Origin: BOG-994 sp049514215
GTDB taxonomy: Bacteria > Pseudomonadota > Gammaproteobacteria > Burkholderiales > Burkholderiaceae_D
Length of the DNA: 64,000 bases
Assembly: GCA_049514215.1 (NCBI GenBank)
Contig: JBEKVI010000004.1
Coordinates: forward strand, 1-64,000
Direction: 5' to 3'
Position 1 is the first letter of the stretch; each line of letters starts with the position of its first letter. This document shows, piece after piece, positions 26,401 through 33,664 of the stretch. A model generated the notes under the pieces. It was given only the letters and a program-made list of their open reading frames with translations, was not told the origin of the DNA and did no database searches. Position numbers and translations under genes: made by a program.

Positions 26401-27589
26401 TCAACTCTCGGACATGATCGCGCGCCAGGTGGCCGACCTCATCGCCAATCGCGCCGACCAGGAGAATCTCTCAAGGCTCAACCGCGTCCTCGAAAAGCGT
26501 ACGGCCGATCTCGCCGCCCAGGCGATCAACAAGGAGAACTTCTTGGCCGAGCTCGGCCACGAGTTGCGAAACCCGCTGGCTGCGATCCAAAACAGCATCG
26601 AGGTCATGCACTCGCCCAACCCGCCCCTCGAGCGGGCGCTTTCGATCATGCGTCGGCAAGCCGAGCACATGGCTCATCTGCTCAATGACCTCCTCGACAT
26701 CACCCGCATCAATCACGGCAAGGTGCAACTAAACCGCGCCACACTGGATCTGCGCTCTTGTCTCGAGGAAGTCATCGAGGCCGTGCGGCCCGATATCGAC
26801 GCCAAGCGCCTGACCCTCACGATTCATGTACCCAAGGACCCGGTCTTGGCCGACGTCGATCGGGAGCGGATCCACCAGGTGCTCGACAACCTGATGCGCA
26901 ACGCCATCGCCTATACTGAAAGCGGCGGGATCACGGCGCTTTTGAATGCCCACGGGCCCGGTGCGGTGATCGCGGTTCGCGATACGGGCATTGGCGTCGA
27001 TCCCGCCGATGCGGACGTGGTCTTTGAGCCCTTCCAGTCCCGACGGGGCAGCCACGCGGGTGGCCTGGGCTTAGGGCTTGCCCTCGTCAAGCGCATCGTC
27101 GAGCTGCATGGGGGCGCCGTACATTTGCGTAGCGCAGGTCACGGCACGGGAAGCGAATTCACGGTGGCGCTTCCTCTGGCAACCGCTAAGACCGCACAGG
27201 CGAGTGCGGACGGTCCGAAAAAGGTCCTGCCGGCTCTGGCGATCATGGTGGTCGATGACCAGCCCGACAATGCCGAGATGTTCGCAGCACTACTGGGAAG
27301 CCTCGGCCAGACGGTGGAGACGGCCACGAGCGCTAAGGAAGCGCTCGAAAAAGTCCGGCAACAGAGCTTCGATCTGGTCTTTCTCGATTTGTCGATGCCT
27401 GAAATGGACGGCGCCGAACTCGCGCGCGAGCTTCGAAAGACCCTTTTGGGCAAACAGACGCGTCTGGTCGCCTTGACCGGATTCGCAAAGGACCATCCTG
27501 CAGCGCGCCGCGCCGACTTCGATTCCTACCTGGTCAAGCCGGCAAGCGCGAAAGCCGTGACCTCGCTCTTCACCGAACTCTATCCCTAG
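23408..27589 (+). CDS. CheB-CheR-PAS-GAF-histidine kinase-receiver hybrid protein
   Basis: Very large sensor protein of 1393 residues. Order: CheB methylesterase domain (catalytic S17 in GASAGG, H44, D137 in GSGSDG); CheR methyltransferase domain (about 210-480, with VWVPACATGEEAYS); a coiled coil rich in EELQSLNEE-type repeats (about 675-730); PAS; GAF; HisKA with phospho-accepting H1051 (LGHELRNPLAA); HATPase; and a C-terminal receiver domain with D1327 (LDLSMPEMDG). All key residues are present. It is an orphan: no MCP, CheA or CheW gene lies nearby, so it more likely controls a phosphorelay than chemotaxis. The ATG at 23408 removes a non-family N-terminal stretch. Confidence 0.92.
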   Translation: MPTNSAPTIPVAGIGASAGGIEALLKFFGAVRADLDLAYVVIIHLAPDRKSDLPQILARATRMPVTQVGDDEHVALEANHVYVIAPDRKLEIGDTWVGSSPFDRPRGQRAEVDLFFRSLVARHTDGFAIILSGSGSDGALGAKAVKEAGGVVLVQDPREAAHTGMPRSAIATGAGDAVLRIDALVARLAELVERRRSVLPLVSEPGLEPRFDGDTDAAFRQILELLGTETGHDFSKYKKNTIARRITRRMQLGHQENLQEYYTGLRADKQELAALFGDLLISVTAFFRDPAAWEALRVEVVNPVIDQTRIDEQIRVWVPACATGEEAYSIAILFHEELARRATPRSLVIFATDIDEAALSQAREGLFSHAIVNDLSEVRLGRFFQVQDDHYRIARELRDCVVFANHSVLRDPPFSRLHLISCRNLLIYLDREVQEQCINIFQYALVEKGDLFLGASESAEGELFHSTDKKHRIFQSRVRSEPRRSLFPELLASSRGSRLPLVPDNRQDDKLLAAEAHSELLERYAPPSVLVDEHWNVVHLSASAAQYLQQGSGPLARRLVALVRPELRDEMHALLQRAFEKPGPHLTAFVEVALEGAPHRVVLYAQQRSACEADKPQALVVFLDVGDGSAPGPSVDKPSDALIKSLREQLRQSDRRIERMRDEHFLTNEDLRAANEELQSLNEEYRSTAEELETSKEELQSINEELQTVNHELKTKLEEVSSAHSDIENLMAATDVAILFLSQDLHIKRFTPRLTKIFNVKQRDVDRPIQDVTHNLDYTALKEDAQRVLDTSESIQKDSGSSHGRAYIIRLGPYRSAGSTEVSGVVATFMDITSLKRAEAIIEQGRNELAGEVELFRRLHAITTVMSRAATLNEALDELLEAAIEFHGADFGNIQLSDGANERLIIAAQRGFDSLFLEAFHQITPSDSAASARVLRTLSACRIEDVAKDPEYAPYLPIAKKAGYRAVQSIPLISRSGTLVGVLSTHFRKVRKFTERDDQLSDMIARQVADLIANRADQENLSRLNRVLEKRTADLAAQAINKENFLAELGHELRNPLAAIQNSIEVMHSPNPPLERALSIMRRQAEHMAHLLNDLLDITRINHGKVQLNRATLDLRSCLEEVIEAVRPDIDAKRLTLTIHVPKDPVLADVDRERIHQVLDNLMRNAIAYTESGGITALLNAHGPGAVIAVRDTGIGVDPADADVVFEPFQSRRGSHAGGLGLGLALVKRIVELHGGAVHLRSAGHGTGSEFTVALPLATAKTAQASADGPKKVLPALAIMVVDDQPDNAEMFAALLGSLGQTVETATSAKEALEKVRQQSFDLVFLDLSMPEMDGAELARELRKTLLGKQTRLVALTGFAKDHPAARRADFDSYLVKPASAKAVTSLFTELYP

Positions 27590-27622
27590 CAGCCGGTGCG
27601 GCTAGGCGGGATTCAAGCGCGG

Positions 27623-28510
27623 CTAGAGCGACGCAACCCGGGGCCGACCGTCATCGGTGGATAGGGCGTCGCTGCACGGGGTGGGCAGCACGAAATCGGA
27701 CGAGGAATCGACGATCGCTTCGGCATGGATCAAGGGTGAGTAGGCGCTGACCTTTCCGAATATCGTCGCAAAGGCCACGTCTGCCGCATCCCGCCCCGTA
27801 CCCAAGCGGATGAATCCCATCGGGATGCCGGTTCCTGAAGGATCGAAGATGTACCAGCGATCGCCCAGATAGACCTCGACATAGGCGTGAAAATCCGGCG
27901 GACCGAGTGCCGGGTCGGCTCCATAGTCGGTGCCGGTCGCAAGGCGCGCGGGGATGTTCAATGCCCGGCACAGGGCGATCATGACGTGGGCGAAATCCCG
28001 GCACACGCCCACGCGCTCAATCAGGGTGTCGACCGCCGAGGTGTGCGAATTCGAGGTGCTCGACATGAAGGTGATGTGCTGGGTGACCCAGTCCACGATA
28101 CTCGCCACTCGGCTGTGGCCGTGCCAAAGCCTTCCGAATTCGGCATTGGCCATCGCGCTGAGTCGATCGGATTGGCAGTAGCGGCTGGGGTAGAGGTAGC
28201 TTAGGACCTCCGGCCGCAGGAACTGCACGGGAACCTCCGGCAGGGTCGCGGGATTCGTGCGGTGATGCGTGATATCCACGGTCGCTGAGTAGTTCAGCTT
28301 CAAGGGGCCCTGGTCGGCCCGGACCCGCACGTACCGGTTCCCGGAGTGGGCGTCGATAAAACGCGTGACCAAAAGCGGCTGGCTTAGCGAAAAGTATTCG
28401 TCCCGAACGACCTGACTCGAGGTGCGTGCGGCTTCGACGTTGAAGATGAAATCGACCCCGTTTTCGAGGACGTCGTAGGCCAGTTCAACATTGAGTTTGA
28501 TTCGAATCAT
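27623..28510 (-). CDS. Transglutaminase-like family protein
   Basis: Protein of the bacterial transglutaminase-like (cysteine protease fold) family, 295 residues. The triad C170 (VGVCRDFAH), H208 (PDFHAYVEVYL) and D223 (IFDPSGTG) is complete. The N-terminal beta region matches the usual immunoglobulin-like part preceding this domain. No signal peptide. Such proteins are thought to act as peptidases or amidases, often encoded with ATP-grasp/alpha-E partners that are absent here. It converges with the hybrid kinase gene. Substrate unknown. Confidence 0.88.
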   Translation of the reverse strand: MIRIKLNVELAYDVLENGVDFIFNVEAARTSSQVVRDEYFSLSQPLLVTRFIDAHSGNRYVRVRADQGPLKLNYSATVDITHHRTNPATLPEVPVQFLRPEVLSYLYPSRYCQSDRLSAMANAEFGRLWHGHSRVASIVDWVTQHITFMSSTSNSHTSAVDTLIERVGVCRDFAHVMIALCRALNIPARLATGTDYGADPALGPPDFHAYVEVYLGDRWYIFDPSGTGIPMGFIRLGTGRDAADVAFATIFGKVSAYSPLIHAEAIVDSSSDFVLPTPCSDALSTDDGRPRVASL

Positions 28511-28709
28511 GGGTTATCCAGGCAATCTCTCGCTACCAAAACACCAGGTGTGGGCAGAACTCTCCCCAACGCGAGCGACACCTGAAATAGAGGGGATCCA
28601 TTCGACGCGCCCGCGGGCACGGCCGAGGCTTCCGCAAGATGTATGCCGTGACGCGTTCTGCCCCGCGAGCGGGGGTCCGCGAAAGCGCGAATCTTCGGCC
28701 GGTGCGCCT

Positions 28710-29030
28710 CTAGGCGCGTTCGGCAATCTCGGCAAAATGCTGGCTCGTCAATGGCATGACGGGCATCCGAACGCCGGCGGAAAGAGCGCGGCCGGCGATG
28801 CCCACGATGCGCGCCTTCTGTCGCACGAAAGCCTCCTCGAGGTTGAATGAGGAGTCGCTGGAACGCTCCAGACGCATCAAGACGTCGCGTCCGATCGAGA
28901 AGGAATGGGACTCGCCATCGAGCATCATGAAAAACTTGACGCCGTCGGCATCGACGAGATGGGGCGCATCGCTAACGGAGGGCCGATCGGCCCGGGCACT
29001 GCGGCGATTGGAGGGTTTGACGTAGACCAT
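28710..29030 (-). CDS. Small protein, DUF1488-like
   Basis: Soluble protein of 106 residues. The middle part GVKFFMMLDGESHSFSIGRD, followed by ALxRLERS-like and EEAFVRQKARIVGIAGRALS segments, resembles DUF1488 proteins, which are short and of unknown function. The first 20 residues are basic and polar. Ribosome site is weak. It lies alone between the transglutaminase-like and methyltransferase genes on the same strand, with about 170-200 bases on each side. Assignment is by pattern only. Confidence 0.5.
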   Translation of the reverse strand: MVYVKPSNRRSARADRPSVSDAPHLVDADGVKFFMMLDGESHSFSIGRDVLMRLERSSDSSFNLEEAFVRQKARIVGIAGRALSAGVRMPVMPLTSQHFAEIAERA

Positions 29031-29199
29031 AGCGGGCTTTCACGAGAGGGAAGGCCCAGAAACTGCGGAACGATGAGTGTCGCGCGGAGAAGTTGCTGGG
29101 CGAAGGAGCACCTTCTGCATCATACGCTGATGGAGGCAAGCGTGCCTGGATTTGCGGTTTTCTTTTGAGATCCGGCCGCCTTGCCGCGCCGCGGGCGAC

Positions 29200-29946
29200 T
29201 TAACTCTGCCTCTTGCACACGAGCAGGACCTCGTCGACGGCTTGCGCCTCGAGAAATCCGGGCTCAAGGCGCAACTCCTTCTGGGACCACAGCGCAATCG
29301 GCATGATGGCCCTGTTGTACCACCACATGGCCCGCTCCCGACGATTCGAGAGATACCACATGCCCCAATCGAGCAGGCGCGAGGAGCGCGGTTGCATCCC
29401 GAACACAGCGCTTCGGGCGACTTCAAGGTGGTGTTCCGTGAGTTTCGCCTGAAGGCGGGACGGCTCGTAGCGTCTTTTATGGCCCACGAAGTTATCAAAC
29501 GCGTTCCAGCGTGCCGGATGCAGGGGAATCGAAATGAGGAGCGTCCCGCCGGGCTTGGCGACCCTGGAGATCTCGGAAAATGCACCATCCTCGTCGTCGA
29601 CATGCTCGATGATATCCAAAGCGCAGACGAGATCGAACTCGGCATCGGCAAACGGCAAGGCCGTCACCTCGCCCAGTGCGACATGCGCGCCGCGAGTGCT
29701 CAACTTGGATAGCGCGGGCTCGGAGACGTCCACGAAGAAGGTGTCCTCGATCGGCAAACGCGGCCTAAGACCCGGTGCGACCTCGAGCCGGCGAAGCGAG
29801 GGAGACAGAAGCGACTGGACCAGTGGCCACGTATTAAAACGCTGGGGCTCCACCAATCGGGCATCCGACCAGAGGGAATCGTAGAAGCGCCGGTTCTCAT
29901 CGATGAGCTCGCGCCCACTTGCCGTGGATAAGAAACTGGGCTCCAT
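29200..29946 (-). CDS. Class I SAM-dependent methyltransferase
   Basis: Predicted methyltransferase, 248 residues. The Rossmann features are VSEPALSKLSTRGAHVALGE, then ALPFADAEFDLVCALDIIEH with the acidic and IIEHV post motif, and SRVAKPGGTLLISIP. Motif I is degenerate: where E/DxGxGxG is usual the sequence reads LEVAPGLRPRLP, so binding of SAM may be altered or the glycine loop replaced. It resembles methyltransferase type 11 proteins acting on small molecules, quinones or lipids. No neighbouring pathway indicates a substrate. Start has no obvious ribosome site. Confidence 0.8.
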   Translation of the reverse strand: MEPSFLSTASGRELIDENRRFYDSLWSDARLVEPQRFNTWPLVQSLLSPSLRRLEVAPGLRPRLPIEDTFFVDVSEPALSKLSTRGAHVALGEVTALPFADAEFDLVCALDIIEHVDDEDGAFSEISRVAKPGGTLLISIPLHPARWNAFDNFVGHKRRYEPSRLQAKLTEHHLEVARSAVFGMQPRSSRLLDWGMWYLSNRRERAMWWYNRAIMPIALWSQKELRLEPGFLEAQAVDEVLLVCKRQS

Positions 29947-30152
29947 CGTGGGGTGACTTTAGCATCGCCGGACCCGAACGAAAAGCAAATCGGAAAATGG
30001 CTCGAGGAATCAAGAAAGCCAGGTCCTGCGCTGGTAGCGGGCTTGCCCAAACCCACCGCGCTCTACAAGGAACAGGAACGGCTCTTGCGCATTGCCATGA
30101 CATGAGTCATCTCACGATGCATTTGGCCTGGATCTATCACCAAGGAGCGAGC

Positions 30153-30401
30153 ATGTCCAAAAATTCCGTTCAAGGCGAAGGTAACTACGAAGCCGCCAAA
30201 CAGTATGACGATGCCACCGAAAAGTTCGTTAATTCGGGAAAAGTCGACGAAGCCGCACGCAAAGCCACTCCCAAGGACAGCCGCGAAGCAGAAGAGCTGT
30301 TACGGGCCGAACAAAAAGGCAAGGAACATTCGAAAGGCGAAGACCCGCTTCTGAAGAAAGGGGCAACGCCCACACCCGAGAGTGCCGACGACAAATCCTA
30401 G
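30153..30401 (+). CDS. Small hydrophilic conserved protein
   Basis: An 82-residue, highly charged protein rich in Lys, Glu, Asp and Ala, without cysteine, tryptophan or membrane segment. The part EGNYEAAKQYDDATEKFVNS, then GKVDEAARKA, is like small hypothetical proteins common in Proteobacteria and possibly stress-related. The start is well supported by AAGGAG five bases upstream. It is followed by a strong terminator at 30473, so it is a single-gene transcript. No function is known to me. Confidence 0.72.
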   Translation: MSKNSVQGEGNYEAAKQYDDATEKFVNSGKVDEAARKATPKDSREAEELLRAEQKGKEHSKGEDPLLKKGATPTPESADDKS

Positions 30402-30472
30402 CGGCGTTCCAAAAGGTCTGACGCGCGAGAGCGCCGGGCCTTGATTACGGGTTGCAAAATCCCTAGGTTCGA

Positions 30473-30517
30473 GGGGAAGCGTGTGTTGGGCGCTTCCCCT
30501 TTCATTTCCTTTTATTT
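30473..30517 (+). terminator. Rho-independent terminator
   Basis: A perfect 9-bp stem GGGGAAGCG / CGCTTCCCC (30473-30481 and 30491-30499) with a 9-base loop, extended by one A-T pair, is followed by a T-rich run TTTCATTTCCTTTTATTT. It lies about 70 bases after the small hydrophilic gene. The rest of the 321-base gap up to 30722 contains no gene and should hold the promoter of the epimerase gene. Confidence 0.85.
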
Positions 30518-30722
30518 CCGCGCTACAAAGCCCACTTAAGCCCACTTCGGTCGCGCGCCTTGCCCCCATTTCAGCCGAGCCAGGCCGGTTTCGCCTCAAC
30601 ACACCGCGAACCGTGTGCACCCCGGGCCAATTCGTCTCAAAATACGAGACTTCGGGGTCGGCATGGCAAGAGGTCCCTGATCGCAGCCGATCGAGGATCA
30701 CGGGCCAGAGAAAGGCGCGAGA

Positions 30723-31778
30723 ATGAAGATCTTTTTGACCGGGGGTACGGGTTTCATCGGAGCAGCACTCGTGCGCGCGATGCGTCGGCGCAACTGGGAG
30801 GTGCGAGCGCTCGTGCGCGATCCCCATGGAAAACCCGCGCAGTGGCTGCAATCCCAGGGTGTTGCCGTGGCCGCTGGCGATGTCACGCAAAGCGCGTCCT
30901 TGCGTGATCTCGTTTCGGGGACCGACGTCGTCATGCATAACGCCGGCGTCTATGAACTGGGCGTAAATAGGGCGGCCGCCGAGCGCATGCGAGCCGTCAA
31001 CGTCGAGGGCACAAAACACGTCTTGGCCGCGGCGCTGGAAGCCGGGGTACCACGGTGCGTCTATGTTTCCACGGTCTGGGCGCTGGGCCCCAGCGGCTGG
31101 CTGCCGGCTCCTTCGCTCGTCAAAGACGAAACCCAGCGCCCTTCGGGGGCTTACCTTACGGCCTACGAAAAAAGCAAGGCCGAGGCGCATCAGGTCGCGC
31201 TCGAGTACCGTGCGAAGGGATTGCCCCTCATCATCGTCATGCCCAACGCGGTCATGGGTGCCAACGACCATTCCGCCCTGGGTTACTTTTTGCGCCTCTA
31301 CCTGCTCGGGGCTCTGCCCCCGATCGCCTGGGGCGCCGATGCCGTCATCGGCTTCGTCGACGTGGACGCGCTCGCAGACGGGATTTGCCTTGCGGCCGAG
31401 AAGGCACCGATCGGGGAAGACTACGTGTTCTCCGGCGAGGCGATGTCGGTGCGTGACCTCTTTGGCTGCTGGAGTCGCTACCCGGGACACGTCCAATGGC
31501 GCATCTTTCTGCCGCGCCCCCTCATCCGCTTGCCCATGGCGCTCATGGAACCGATGCTGCGCTCGCTCGATTTGCCCGCTTTCATGTCCCGTGACACGGT
31601 CGATGTGACCCGAGCCCACCTGAATTACACATCGGCGAAAGCCCAGCGCGATCTGGGTTGGTCGCATCCGGATGTCCAAACCATGTGGGACGGAATCGTC
31701 GGGCGCGAGCGTGAACTCATGGGACGGCGCAAAGGCTTTCTGAATCGGCTTCGCCACCAGGCGGTCGTGCCGGACTAA
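30723..31778 (+). CDS. NAD-dependent epimerase/dehydratase (extended SDR)
   Basis: Extended short-chain dehydrogenase, 351 residues. The nucleotide-binding motif TGGTGFIG is at residues 6-13. The catalytic YxxxK appears in TAYEKSKAEAH, with the upstream serine in VYVSTVWALG. The protein resembles dihydroflavonol-4-reductase/hopanoid HpnA-like SDRs by its C-terminal part, but I do not assign a substrate. The start has AAAGG upstream. It converges, with an 18-base gap, on the TPR-methyltransferase gene and is preceded by an intrinsic terminator, so it is probably transcribed alone. Confidence 0.87.
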   Translation: MKIFLTGGTGFIGAALVRAMRRRNWEVRALVRDPHGKPAQWLQSQGVAVAAGDVTQSASLRDLVSGTDVVMHNAGVYELGVNRAAAERMRAVNVEGTKHVLAAALEAGVPRCVYVSTVWALGPSGWLPAPSLVKDETQRPSGAYLTAYEKSKAEAHQVALEYRAKGLPLIIVMPNAVMGANDHSALGYFLRLYLLGALPPIAWGADAVIGFVDVDALADGICLAAEKAPIGEDYVFSGEAMSVRDLFGCWSRYPGHVQWRIFLPRPLIRLPMALMEPMLRSLDLPAFMSRDTVDVTRAHLNYTSAKAQRDLGWSHPDVQTMWDGIVGRERELMGRRKGFLNRLRHQAVVPD

Positions 31779-31796
31779 CGCGCGCCGCGTGCGGGT

Positions 31797-33014
31797 TTAC
31801 TCGAGATAAGCGTAGAGGCCCAAGACCGGCCGACCTTGCTCCTTGCGCAAGACGCCGGTGAAGCTCTCGCGCACTCGAAATCCGCTGGTCTTGGAAAGGG
31901 CATGAATATAGGACTGCGAGTGCGCATAGCGCAGGCTCGGAAGAAGCTCAAAATCCCGGCCTTGGGGCAGGAGCTCGACCGAGAAGGCAAAGCAGCCGCC
32001 GGGCTCCAGGATGCGGCGCACGGACGCAAACACGGCAGAAAGCTCGCCGAGATAGATGAACACATCGGCTGCGAGAACGAGCTCGGCTCGACGTGTGGTC
32101 TGGGCGAGAAAGCTCACGAGGTCGGCGTGGATCAGATCGCCGTAGACGCCGCGTTTTCTGGCCTGCGCCAACATGGCGCGCGAGAGATCGACGCCATCGA
32201 TCGCATCCGCCACGGGAGCGACGAGCTGGCCGAGAAGGCCCGAGCCGCAGCCCAGATCGAGGACCGAGGCGTAACGCCGCGGGACCTCCAAAAGAGGCCG
32301 CATCAGCGATTGCGGGACCTGGTAATCGAGTTCGCCCACGAGATGTTCCTGGAACTCGACTGCATAGCTGTCAAAGAGCGTCTCCACATAGCGTCTGGGC
32401 GGCGCAGGCGGCGCGTTGGTGCCTCGCACCGACGCCAGATAGTAGCCATGCAGTTCGGGATCGGCACCCAGCGAGAGCGCCTTCTCGAACGCGACTGCCG
32501 CTTCGTCGAAACGATTGAGCTCGCGCAAGAGGCTGCCCCGGTTGCTCCACGCCTCGGCGAGATTCGGGTCAGCGTCAATCGCATGATCGAAGGCCGCCAA
32601 ACCCGCCTTGGCATCTCCGAGACGCAGTTGACAGCGTCCCAAGGCAAGCCACAAATCCGCATGACCGGGCGCGATCTTCAACGCCTGCAAAAGGGACTCC
32701 ACAGCCAAGCGCCATTGCATCAGGGCTTCATAGGTTAGGCCCAGGTAAGCATAGGAATCCGCCCGATTCGGGTCCGCAAGCGACGCCTCTTGCAGGTAGT
32801 CGCGTGCGTTCGCCCATTCGGACATCCGAAAACACGTGACACCCAGGTTCAGCAGCACTGAAGGGCGGCCCGGTGCCAAGGCAAGCGAGGCCTCGAAGCA
32901 TCGCCTGGCATCACTGAAGCGCGCGGCCTCAAAGTGCATAAGGCCCTGCTCGAACTCGCGACGCGCCTCTTGGAGTGAGTCGTCCTGCGAGCCTTGGGAT
33001 GTTGGAGTCGTCAT
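31797..33014 (-). CDS. TPR-repeat methyltransferase
   Basis: Fusion of N-terminal TPR repeats (about residues 10-190; e.g. PSVLLNLGVTCFRMSEWANA, and AEAWSNRGSLLRELNRFDEA) to a C-terminal class I methyltransferase (motif I SVLDLGCGSGLLG, then IDGVDLSRAMLAQA), 405 residues. The ATG at 33014 is selected because the upstream in-frame extension is basic and non-repetitive. TPRs suggest a protein substrate or partner. Similar TPR-methyltransferases occur next to glycosylation genes, but none is seen here. It is divergent from the VirB2-like gene. Confidence 0.87.
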   Translation of the reverse strand: MTTPTSQGSQDDSLQEARREFEQGLMHFEAARFSDARRCFEASLALAPGRPSVLLNLGVTCFRMSEWANARDYLQEASLADPNRADSYAYLGLTYEALMQWRLAVESLLQALKIAPGHADLWLALGRCQLRLGDAKAGLAAFDHAIDADPNLAEAWSNRGSLLRELNRFDEAAVAFEKALSLGADPELHGYYLASVRGTNAPPAPPRRYVETLFDSYAVEFQEHLVGELDYQVPQSLMRPLLEVPRRYASVLDLGCGSGLLGQLVAPVADAIDGVDLSRAMLAQARKRGVYGDLIHADLVSFLAQTTRRAELVLAADVFIYLGELSAVFASVRRILEPGGCFAFSVELLPQGRDFELLPSLRYAHSQSYIHALSKTSGFRVRESFTGVLRKEQGRPVLGLYAYLE

Positions 33015-33281
33015 TTTGCAGGTCGCCGAAGGATCCCTTGCCTGGCCGCGGTCGAACGAGGAGGTCAAGGCGCGGGACCTTCCCAGGGGGCGCCTGATTA
33101 TATCGCGGCCGAATCGGTGAGCCGCTGCCCAGGTAAGCCGCCCTCGTTGGCGCCCCATGAAGTGAAGTGAAGTGCGCAAAGCGCAGTCGGCGTGCAAGCA
33201 GGGCCCCCCGATTGCTCCCGGATCCGCGAAGATCGCTTCTGCGATGCGATTCAATGTCCGGGGCTCGAGGGGAAAACGCAG

Positions 33282-33587
33282 ATGCAAGCGATGGGAAGCT
33301 TAAGGCGATGGCGTGGGTTCGCGGTGGCCCTCGGTGTGTGTGTCTGTGAGCCGGCCTTCGGTCGGTGGCTCGAATTCCAGAGCGCGGCGGTCTTCGCCTT
33401 GGCAGTCTTCAGTCCACCGATTCTCTTCACGCTTTGGACCCTCGTTTTGATCGGCGCAGCGCTTGCGGGCCTCTTCGGCCGGTGCTCGGCAGAAACTTTT
33501 GTAAGGATCGTCGCGGCCGGCGTATTCGTCTTGGGCGTGCGCCTTCTCGTACCCCTGTGCATCGCCTCGATGGGGCCCCGAGGTTAG
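33282..33587 (+). CDS. Putative VirB2/TrbC-like pilin
   Basis: Small 101-residue membrane protein. A basic start is followed by a hydrophobic signal-like segment (about 12-27, possible cleavage at AFG), then two hydrophobic helices (about 36-64 and 73-95) separated by LFGRCSAET. This layout and the FGRxS hairpin after the first helix match TrbC/VirB2 pilins (Agrobacterium VirB2 has WMFGRAS at the equivalent place, from memory). AGGGG lies nine bases before the ATG. The next gene, 77 bases on, is virD4, which supports a T4SS role. Length is normal, but the mature helices begin with a Pro-Pro pair that is unusual. Not certain. Confidence 0.55.
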   Translation: MQAMGSLRRWRGFAVALGVCVCEPAFGRWLEFQSAAVFALAVFSPPILFTLWTLVLIGAALAGLFGRCSAETFVRIVAAGVFVLGVRLLVPLCIASMGPRG

Positions 33588-33664
33588 GAACGAACGATCG
33601 ATACCAGAGCTCTGCAGACAGCGAAACCGTACGCTCGATCGCAGGCCCACTTCGGAGCTGACCC

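Noticed and set aside
31797..33287. Longer start for the TPR-methyltransferase at 33287
   Set aside because: The extra residues are basic and unlike TPR, and they would overlap the start of the VirB2-like gene.
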